The notes under the pieces: model-generated
Seen by the model: the letters and a program-made list of their open reading frames with translations, nothing else
The model's database searches: none
Told to the model about the DNA's origin: nothing
From: Bog-473 sp963741995
GTDB lineage: Bacteria; Actinomycetota; Acidimicrobiia; Acidimicrobiales; RAAP-2
DNA: 64,000 nucleotides
Direction of reading: 5' to 3'
NCBI GenBank assembly: GCA_963741995.1
Contig: CAVUKI010000009.1
Span: forward strand, 372,001 to 436,000
In this document: positions 57,908-64,000 of the stretch, piece after piece
Numbering within the stretch: the first letter of the stretch is position 1
How the letters are laid out: every line of letters begins with the position of its first letter
Translations under genes and position numbers: made by a program

Positions 57908-60396
57908 AGGCCGTGATCATGGCCGGGGGTGAGGGTACCCGGCTCCGCCCGCAGACCTCCAACCTGCCCAAGCCGATGCTCCCCCTCGTCGGCCGCCCGA
58001 TGATGGAGCACATCGTGTCGCTGTTGCGGCGTCACGGCATCACCGACATCGTGGTGACGGTCGCCTTCCTGCCCAATGCCATCCGCAGCTATTTCGGTAA
58101 CGGCAGCGAGCTGGGCGTCTCCATGGTGTACGCCACCGAGGAGACGCCGCTCGGCACCGCCGGATCGGTGCGCAACGCGCGCGAGCAGCTGACCGAGCGC
58201 TTCCTCGTTATTTCCGGTGACGTCCTCACCGATATCGACCTCACGTCGGTGATCGCGTTCCACGACAAGCACGAGGCACTGGCCACCATCGCGCTGTGTG
58301 CGGTAGAGAACCCCCTCGAGTTCGGGATCGTGATCACACGTGAGGACGGGACGATCGAGCGCTTCCTCGAGAAGCCGGGCTGGGGCCAGGTGTTCAGCGA
58401 CACCATAAACACGGGCATTTACGTGCTCGAGCCCGAGATCTTCGACCGCATCCCCGAGGGCCGGTCAGTCGACTTCTCCGGGGAGGTGTTCCCGGCCGTC
58501 CTCGACGCCGGCCAACCTCTCTACGGCTATGTGGCCGACGGTTACTGGGAGGACGTCGGCACGACAGCGGCCTACCTCAAGGCGCACGAGGACATCCTCG
58601 ATGGCAAGGTCGACGTGGAAGTGGCCGGCTTCGAGCTCCGCCCCGGCATCTATATCGGGAGGGACTCCACGATCGACCCCTCGGTCCGTATCGACTCGCC
58701 GACCTTCGTCGGCGAGAACTGCACCATCGACAAGGACGTCGTGCTGGGGGCGTACTCCACGGTGGGCGCCAACACCCAGATCGAGGCCCGGGCCGAGCTC
58801 CAGCGTTCGGTCATCGGCGAGAACTCCTACCTGGGGCCGGCCGTGAGGGTTGAAGGCGCGGTGCTCGGGCGGTCGTGTGACCTCCGGGTCGGGGCCCGCA
58901 TCGAGCCCGGTGCGGTCGTCGGCGAAGGCTGCCTCGTCGGCGCCCATGCCGAGGTCCGGAGCGACGTGAAGGTCTATCCCTACAAGGTCGTCGAGGCTGG
59001 CGCCCAAGTCAACGCGTCCATTGTGTGGGAGTCCGGCGGGTCGCGCACCCTGTTCGGCCCGGAGGGCGTGCAGGGCATCGCCAACGTCGATGTCAGTCCA
59101 GAGCTGGCGGTGCGGCTGGCCAAGGCATGGGCATCAGGGTTCGAGAAGGGTTCGTACATCACCGCCTCGCGCGACACCAGCCGTGTGGCCCGGGTGCTGA
59201 AGCGAGCCCTCATGGTGGGCTGCAATTCAGTGGGCGTCAACGTCAACGATCTCGAGTTGGCCACGGTGCCTGTCACGCGACATCACGTGCGCATGCGCGG
59301 CAACCGCGCCGGCCTCACCGTCCGTCTGAGCCCGGATGACCCCCAGTCGGTGGTCATCCGCTTCTTCGATGAACGAGGCATCGACCTCTCTGAGAGCGAT
59401 CAGCGCCGCGTCGAACGCATGTACCACCGCGAGGAGTTCCGCCGGGTCACCGCCGGCGAAATCGGGGACATCGACTTCTCGCCCCGCACGATCGAGCTGT
59501 ACACGGCCGATGTCGTCGAAGCGTTCGGGTTGCGCCGGAGCGCCGAACACCAGGTGAAGCTCGTGCTCGACCTGTCCTACGGCGCCGCCAACTTCGTCAT
59601 GCCCAGCCTGCTCTCGAAGGTGGGCGCAGACGTGCTCAGCATCAACCCCTATGCGCAGACGCCGGGCATGATCGCGGTGGACCGCGTCGCCAGCGAGGCC
59701 AGGGTGGCGGACGCCGTCCGGGGCTCCGGTGCCGACCTCGGCGCCGTCATCGATGCGGGGGGGGAACGGTTGACCCTGATCGACGGGACGGGACGCGTGC
59801 TGTCCGACGACGAGGCGATCATGGCGTTCATCGAGTTGTCGACCCTGGCCGGTGAGACCGGCCGGGTAGCGCTGCCGGTGACGGCCAGCGACCGCACCGA
59901 GCGCCTGTGCCGGGAGCGGGGGGTCGAATTGGTGCCGACGCCGCTGTCGCCGTCGGCGCTGCTCCAGGCCGCAGCCTCGGGCGGCGTGTCCTTCGCCTCC
60001 GACCAGCGGGGGGGGTACGTCTTCCCGGCGTTCCTGCCCGCCTTCGACGCCGCGGCCGCGCTGGCCCGGCTGGTGTCGCTCCTGGAGGAGAGCTCGACCT
60101 CCCTGGCCGAGATCGTGGACGCCACCTCGGCCATGCCCATCCTGGAGGGCGAGGTGCCGACCCCCATGGAGCAAAAGGGCCTGGTCATGCGGACCCTGAT
60201 GGAACAGCTGACAGAGGAGGGGGCCGACCTGGTCCTGGTGGACGGCATCAAGGTGGTCTCCGACGAGGGGTGGGCCCTCGTCGTGCCCGACCCGGCGGAC
60301 CCGGTCACGCACGTCTGGGCCGAGGGAGCGGACCTGGCGTCGTCCGAGGCATTGGTGGCGACCTACGTCGAGCGCATCGCCCGGACGTTGCCCTGA
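57904..60396 (+). CDS. NDP-sugar pyrophosphorylase fused to a degenerate phosphohexomutase
   Basis: 830-residue fusion usually annotated as mannose-1-phosphate guanylyltransferase/phosphomannomutase. The nucleotidyltransferase domain (about 1-235) has MAGGEGTRLRPQTSNLPKPM, VISGDVLTDIDLTSVI and EFGIVITREDGTIERFLEKP. Left-handed beta-helix hexapeptides follow (about 255-360). The mutase-like domain begins SYITASRDTSRVARVLKRAL. Its active-site loop reads GLTVRLSPDDPQ where mutases have TASHNP, and the metal loop reads DAGGERL instead of DGDxDR. Mutase activity is therefore doubtful; a regulatory role is possible. It could supply GDP-mannose or another NDP-sugar to the glycan genes. Confidence 0.85.
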   Translation: MKAVIMAGGEGTRLRPQTSNLPKPMLPLVGRPMMEHIVSLLRRHGITDIVVTVAFLPNAIRSYFGNGSELGVSMVYATEETPLGTAGSVRNAREQLTERFLVISGDVLTDIDLTSVIAFHDKHEALATIALCAVENPLEFGIVITREDGTIERFLEKPGWGQVFSDTINTGIYVLEPEIFDRIPEGRSVDFSGEVFPAVLDAGQPLYGYVADGYWEDVGTTAAYLKAHEDILDGKVDVEVAGFELRPGIYIGRDSTIDPSVRIDSPTFVGENCTIDKDVVLGAYSTVGANTQIEARAELQRSVIGENSYLGPAVRVEGAVLGRSCDLRVGARIEPGAVVGEGCLVGAHAEVRSDVKVYPYKVVEAGAQVNASIVWESGGSRTLFGPEGVQGIANVDVSPELAVRLAKAWASGFEKGSYITASRDTSRVARVLKRALMVGCNSVGVNVNDLELATVPVTRHHVRMRGNRAGLTVRLSPDDPQSVVIRFFDERGIDLSESDQRRVERMYHREEFRRVTAGEIGDIDFSPRTIELYTADVVEAFGLRRSAEHQVKLVLDLSYGAANFVMPSLLSKVGADVLSINPYAQTPGMIAVDRVASEARVADAVRGSGADLGAVIDAGGERLTLIDGTGRVLSDDEAIMAFIELSTLAGETGRVALPVTASDRTERLCRERGVELVPTPLSPSALLQAAASGGVSFASDQRGGYVFPAFLPAFDAAAALARLVSLLEESSTSLAEIVDATSAMPILEGEVPTPMEQKGLVMRTLMEQLTEEGADLVLVDGIKVVSDEGWALVVPDPADPVTHVWAEGADLASSEALVATYVERIARTLP

Positions 60397-60443
60397 ACTT
60401 CAGGGCTGCGGCCTGTGCCGGTGGTCCGGTATGGTCGCCCCCC

Positions 60444-60824
60444 ATGATCATCCCCGAGGATCTCCGATATTCGCCGGAGCACGAGTGGGTCCGCCAGGAG
60501 GGGACAACGGTGCGGATCGGCATCACGGACTACGCCCAGGACGCACTGGGGGACATCGTGTTCGTCGACCTGCCCGCCGTCGGGAGCGAGATCGAGGCCG
60601 GGGGACAGCTCGGCGAGGTCGAGTCGACGAAGTCGGTGTCGGAGATCTACGCGCCGCTGGCCGGAACCGTCACGGCGGTGAACGACGCGCTCACGGCAGG
60701 GCCGGAGAGGATCAACCAGGATCCCTACGGCGAAGGATGGCTCTGCGAACTGGAGCTCGCGGCGGACGAGGACCCGGGCAGCCTTCTCGACGCGGTCGCC
60801 TATGGTGACCTGACCGCTGACTGA
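60444..60824 (+). CDS. gcvH: Glycine cleavage system H protein
   Basis: Lipoyl carrier protein, 126 residues. The lipoylation motif GEVESTKSVSEIYAPLAG places the lysine at about K63. The N terminus (LRYSPEHEWVRQEGTTVRIG) is typical. No gcvT or gcvP is in the window. As in mycobacteria it precedes garA, a MerR gene and a DUF151 gene. TATGGT at 60430-60435 lies 8 bases before the ATG. Confidence 0.95.
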   Translation: MIIPEDLRYSPEHEWVRQEGTTVRIGITDYAQDALGDIVFVDLPAVGSEIEAGGQLGEVESTKSVSEIYAPLAGTVTAVNDALTAGPERINQDPYGEGWLCELELAADEDPGSLLDAVAYGDLTAD

Positions 60825-60889
60825 CCTGGCGTTCTGCGCTCTGATGAGGACAGGAGAAGTCGCTCGTGGGGTGGGGTACCGTGGACGGC

Positions 60890-61360
60890 GTGTTCTGTAC
60901 CAACTGCGGGCACCGCAATCCCGAGGGCGTCAACTTCTGCTCCTCGTGCGGGCACGCGCTGCTTGCGGACGGCGATGACGCGACCATCACGCTCCACCCG
61001 ACCGACGAGGGTGAGACGACTGAAGATCACCCCGATGTCACCTTGGTGGAAGTCCCCCACGGCGCGGGGGTCCTTGTCGTCACGCGCGGTCCCAACGTCG
61101 GGGCGCGCTACCTCCTCGGTGAGAACGTCGTGAAGGCCGGACGCCATCCGGAGAGTGACATCTTCCTCGACGACATCACGGTGTCGCGCCGCCATGTAGA
61201 GATCACCCCTGTGGATGCGGGCTACGCGGTGCGTGACGTGGGTTCGTTGAACGGCACCTACGTGAACCGGGAACGCATCGACGAGGTGCCGCTTGCCCCG
61301 GGCGACGAGGTGCAGATCGGGAAGTTCAAGCTCGTCTACCTGGTGGCTGGCAACGAGTGA
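60890..61360 (+). CDS. garA: GarA-like FHA-domain protein with zinc ribbon
   Basis: 156 residues from GTG 60890 (VFCTNCGHRNPEGVNFCSSC), preceded by TACCGT 7 bases upstream; GTG 60866 is an alternative start with AGGAGA upstream. A CxxC...CxxC zinc ribbon is followed by an acidic linker containing GETTED, which resembles the phosphorylated ETT site of mycobacterial GarA. The FHA domain follows (AGRHPESDIFLDDITVSRRH, VRDVGSLNGTYVNRE). GarA switches 2-oxoglutarate metabolism by binding and inhibiting KGD/GDH until phosphorylated. The korAB genes about 6 kb away make this link plausible, not proven. Confidence 0.85.
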   Translation: MFCTNCGHRNPEGVNFCSSCGHALLADGDDATITLHPTDEGETTEDHPDVTLVEVPHGAGVLVVTRGPNVGARYLLGENVVKAGRHPESDIFLDDITVSRRHVEITPVDAGYAVRDVGSLNGTYVNRERIDEVPLAPGDEVQIGKFKLVYLVAGNE

Positions 61361-62522
61361 GCAGCCGCAGCTATCTCTCCATCGGTGACGTCCTGACCCT
61401 CCTCCGGGAGGAGTTCCCCGACGTCACGATCTCGAAGATCCGGTTCCTCGAGAGCCAGGGCCTGGTCAACCCCGAGCGTTCGCCCTCGGGATACCGCAAG
61501 TTCTTCGACCACGACGTCGAGCGTCTGCGCTGGGTCCTGCGCCAGCAGCGCGAGCACTTCCTCCCCCTGAAGGTCATCCGTGACCGCCTCGCTGACGGGG
61601 ATCTCGGGGACGAAGTCGAATCCGAGCGGCCGAACGGCAAGGCGGCGCAGCCCGTCCACACGGTCGCGGTCGCCGGCGTCGTGCCGGGCCATGCCCATGA
61701 GCAGCCGACCAAGGCCGACGAGGAGGCGATGGCCCGCATCCTGGCCGACGCGTCGCGTCGTACCGCCCGGCTCCCCGAGGAGAAGCAGGCGCGGCCCGGG
61801 CTGCAGGTGGTGGCCGAAGCCGGGGCGGTGAAGAGTGCCGCGGTCGAGCCGGCTCCACAACGTGAGGCCGTCAGCGCCGCGCCACGCCGCACTCCGGCCG
61901 AACGACGCGCTCGATGCCACGACAACGTTGACCGGCCGCTCCGCCGCGTCGCCACCGGCGCCGACGACACCCGCACCGGCCGGACGTGGCAACGGAACGG
62001 TGCTTCCCCGACCGACGGAAGCAGCCGCGACGTCGACGCGCCGCGCCGGCTCCGAGTGACGCGCGGACGCCGAAGGGTGAGACGAAGACGGGTGAGGTCG
62101 CGGCAGCAGGCGCGCCGGGTCCCGCGCCGGCGATGGTCACCGGCGCGAGCCTGTCGGCCGACGAACTCTGTGCGGCCAGCGGCCTCTCGCTCGACGAGTT
62201 GGCGGGACTCAAGGGATTCGGCCTCGTGGAGTGTGTGACGGTGGCGGGTATCGAGACCTACGATGACGATGCCCTCACGCTGGCCAAGCTGGCGGCGGCG
62301 TTCCGGGCCTTCGGGATCGAGCCACGCCACCTGCGCCTCTACCGGAACGCGGCCGATCGCGAGTTGGGTCTCATTGAGCAGGTGGTGATCCCTCTTTTGC
62401 GGCAAAGGAACCCCGAATCTCGGCAGCGGGCCGTCGACGGGGCCGATCAGCTGGCTGCGCTCGGGCAGTCGATGCGAGCCACCTTGCTCCGCCAGGCACT
62501 GCGCCACCATCTGGGGGGGTGA
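61357..62522 (+). CDS. MerR-family regulator (FtsR/Rv1828-like, frameshifted)
   Basis: Winged-helix MerR regulator. The N terminus YLSIGDVLTLLREEFPDVTI and FLESQGLVNPERSPSGYRKF, VERLRWVLRQQREHFLPLKV form the DNA-binding domain. The C terminus SADELCAASGLSLDELAGLK through AAFRAFGIEPRHLRLYRNAA resembles the conserved actinobacterial dimerisation domain. The Pro/Ala-rich linker between them passes through all three frames (about 61915-62070), consistent with two extra bases. The GTG start overlaps garA by GTGA. Mycobacterial Rv1828 holds the same position. Confidence 0.85.
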
Positions 62523-62555
62523 CGCAGGGCCGGGATCGGGCGCTACATTTCAGTC

Positions 62556-63056
62556 ATGGTCCGTGTGCTTCTCCGTGCCGTCAGAGTGGACCTGCAATCG
62601 AACACGCCGGTGCTCCTGCTGCAGGAAACCGGGGGTGAGGGGCGCACATTGCCGATCTTCATCGGGAGCCCCGAGGCAACGGCCATCGCCTATGCCCTCC
62701 AGGGAGTGACGATGCCTCGGCCGCTGACCCACGATCTGGTGAAGGACATGCTGGGTGCGCTCGATATCAGTGTCGAGCGGGTGATCATCACCGAGTTGCG
62801 TGCGTCCACCTACTATGCCGAGATGCATCTGGTGCGCGGGGAAGAGCGGACGATCGTCTCGAGCCGGCCGTCCGACGCAGTGGCGGTCGCCGTGCGGACC
62901 GAGTCCCCCCTGTTCGTTTCCGACGAGCTCATGGAGTCCGAGGGGATCATCCTCGCGCTCGACGCCGAGGAGGAGGAGGACGACACCCCCGACGAACTGG
63001 TGGGTCAGTTCCGGCAGTTCCTCGACTCGGTGCGGCCCGAGGATTTCGAAGGGTGA
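62556..63056 (+). CDS. Bifunctional nuclease domain protein (DUF151)
   Basis: 166 residues with the DUF151/BFN pattern: VLLLQETGGEGRTLPIFIGS, PEATAIAYALQGVTMPRPLT, HDLVKDMLGALDISVERVII and SSRPSDAVAVAVRTESPLFV. The acidic tail (EEEEDDTPDEL) is followed by a short helix. It keeps the gcvH-garA-merR-DUF151 order seen in mycobacteria. TACATT (62544-62549) lies 6 bases before ATG 62556 with no Shine-Dalgarno. Confidence 0.9.
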   Translation: MVRVLLRAVRVDLQSNTPVLLLQETGGEGRTLPIFIGSPEATAIAYALQGVTMPRPLTHDLVKDMLGALDISVERVIITELRASTYYAEMHLVRGEERTIVSSRPSDAVAVAVRTESPLFVSDELMESEGIILALDAEEEEDDTPDELVGQFRQFLDSVRPEDFEG

Positions 63057-63670
63057 CGGCACCTCGCTGGGCGCTCGCCTTCGTGGCGTGCGCCGGCGTT
63101 CTCTTCGCCGCGTGCAGCAACAGCCCGACCGCCTCCAAGCACGTCACGACGACCACTCGCGCCGCCGCGTCGACCGCGTCGACTCCGACCACCACCACCA
63201 CCACCACGACAGCCGCCGCGACGACATCGACAGCGGCGACGTCGAGCGCGTGCAATCACATCACGGCCTCGCCCGGCCAGGGCCAGGGGGCGGCCGGGAC
63301 GATCACCGGCGTGATCACCGTGACCAACACCGGCACCGCATCGTGCACGGTCAACGGCTATCCCACCATGGCGCTCTTCTCGGGGAGCGGGGCACCGCTC
63401 ACGGTCACGATGGCCAACGGTCTGACGGTCACCGTCTCGAGCGCGGCCAATGCGCCACCTTCCTCCATTTCGTTGGCGCCGTCCTCGACGGCGGAGTTCG
63501 CCTACCAGTTCTCGGATGTACCGGTCGGCTCGGAGACGAGCTGCCCCACCTCCGAGTCGGCCGATGTGACCATGCCAGGTGCGACCACGGCCTCGCCGCC
63601 GCTCCAGCTGGCCATTGGGCCCTGCGGGAACGGGACGATCAAAGTCTCACCGGTCTACGCCGGCTCCTGA
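63053..63670 (+). CDS. DUF4232-like lipoprotein
   Basis: 205 residues. Signal with lipobox LFAAC (Cys about 20), then a Thr-rich linker (about 30-65) and a domain with CNHITASPGQGQGAAGTITG, VTNTGTASCTVNGYPTMALF and a terminal VSPVYAGS. Four cysteines could make two disulfides. Function unknown; a beta-sandwich is likely from the family. The GTG start overlaps the DUF151 stop. Confidence 0.8.
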   Translation: MTAPRWALAFVACAGVLFAACSNSPTASKHVTTTTRAAASTASTPTTTTTTTTAAATTSTAATSSACNHITASPGQGQGAAGTITGVITVTNTGTASCTVNGYPTMALFSGSGAPLTVTMANGLTVTVSSAANAPPSSISLAPSSTAEFAYQFSDVPVGSETSCPTSESADVTMPGATTASPPLQLAIGPCGNGTIKVSPVYAGS

Positions 63671-64000
63671 TCATCCGGGCGCCTCGGCGCGCGCTGCGGG
63701 GTTGACGAGGATCCGACCGCGCACGGCGGCATCGAGCACCCGGTCCAGTGCAGCGGTGAGCCCGTCGAGGCCGATCTCTTCGTTGACCATCTCTTCGCAA
63801 TGCTGGAGCGGGAACGCATCGGCCATCTCCTGCCAGAGCTCGCGCCGCTCCGCAATGGGCGTCATGACGGTGTCGATTCCCAAAAGAGCGACGCCGCGCA
63901 CGATAAACGGGTAGACGGTCGTGGCCAGATCGTTGCCTCCGGTGAGCCCGCTGGCGGCGACGGCACCGCCGTAGCGAACGGTTCGGAGCGCTTCGGCCAG
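63671..64000 (-). CDS. Zinc-free medium-chain oxidoreductase, AcuI/YhdH type (C-terminal part)
   Basis: The frame continues past the window edge. The visible 109 residues are the C-terminal end of an acrylyl-CoA reductase/quinone oxidoreductase: LRTVRYGGAVAASGLTGGND, TTVYPFIVRGVALLGIDTVM and TPIAERRELWQEMADAFPLQ, ending VRGRILVNPAARAEAPG. NADPH-binding and N-terminal parts are outside the window. Confidence 0.85.
   Translation of the reverse strand: MAEALRTVRYGGAVAASGLTGGNDLATTVYPFIVRGVALLGIDTVMTPIAERRELWQEMADAFPLQHCEEMVNEEIGLDGLTAALDRVLDAAVRGRILVNPAARAEAPG

Overview
The window comes from a high-GC actinobacterium, most likely of class Acidimicrobiia. This rests on actinobacterial 16S wording, a mycobacteria-like gcvH-garA-merR-DUF151 block, a WS/DGAT acyltransferase, a KorAB oxidoreductase, and many start codons preceded by a -10 hexamer instead of a Shine-Dalgarno site.

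Layout. 1-5.7 kb: infC (partial)-rpmI-rplT, a SpoU rRNA methyltransferase and pheS-pheT. 5.7-6.7 kb: a tandem GNAT protein. 6.8-15.3 kb: an arginine operon argC-J-B-D-F-R-G-H with a palindromic ArgR operator lying on the argC promoter. 15.5-17.7 kb: a WS/DGAT acyltransferase and Mpg glycosylase. 18.1-25.7 kb: an rrn operon (promoter, boxA, 16S, tRNA-free spacer, 23S, 5S, terminator). The 23S gene is split by three group I introns, two of them with LAGLIDADG endonuclease genes. 26-45.4 kb: a secreted-protein and exopolysaccharide locus with a PQQ-like propeller protein, two paralogous secreted YWPTG/AEHHYGC proteins, a Wzc-like ATPase, a five-repeat IPT/TIG lipoprotein, two glycosyltransferases, a sulfotransferase, Wzy-like and Wzx-like membrane proteins, an ECF sigma factor and a polyprenyl glycosylphosphotransferase. 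45.8-64 kb: a degenerate HIT protein, an atypical LuxR regulator, a TPR protein, an L,D-transpeptidase, class I aldolase, korA-korB, DUF1015, pgsA, a GDP-mannose-pyrophosphorylase-like fusion, gcvH-garA-merR-DUF151, a DUF4232 lipoprotein and a partial AcuI/YhdH oxidoreductase.

The most unusual object is the 23S gene. Two related group I introns interrupt helix 69 after U1911 and U1923 (E. coli numbering) and leave a 12-nt exon. Four bases of that exon match the P10 guide of the first intron and six match the P1 guide of the second. A third intron sits at U2593, the I-CreI site, and carries an intact I-CreI-like gene.

Many conserved genes (spoU, pheS, pheT twice, GNAT, argC, argB, argD, a glycosyltransferase, merR, and the first intron endonuclease) are broken by single-base indels that restore the family sequence when corrected. 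Because essential genes are hit, these are most simply residual sequencing errors. They also create false argC-argJ and argD-argF fusions.
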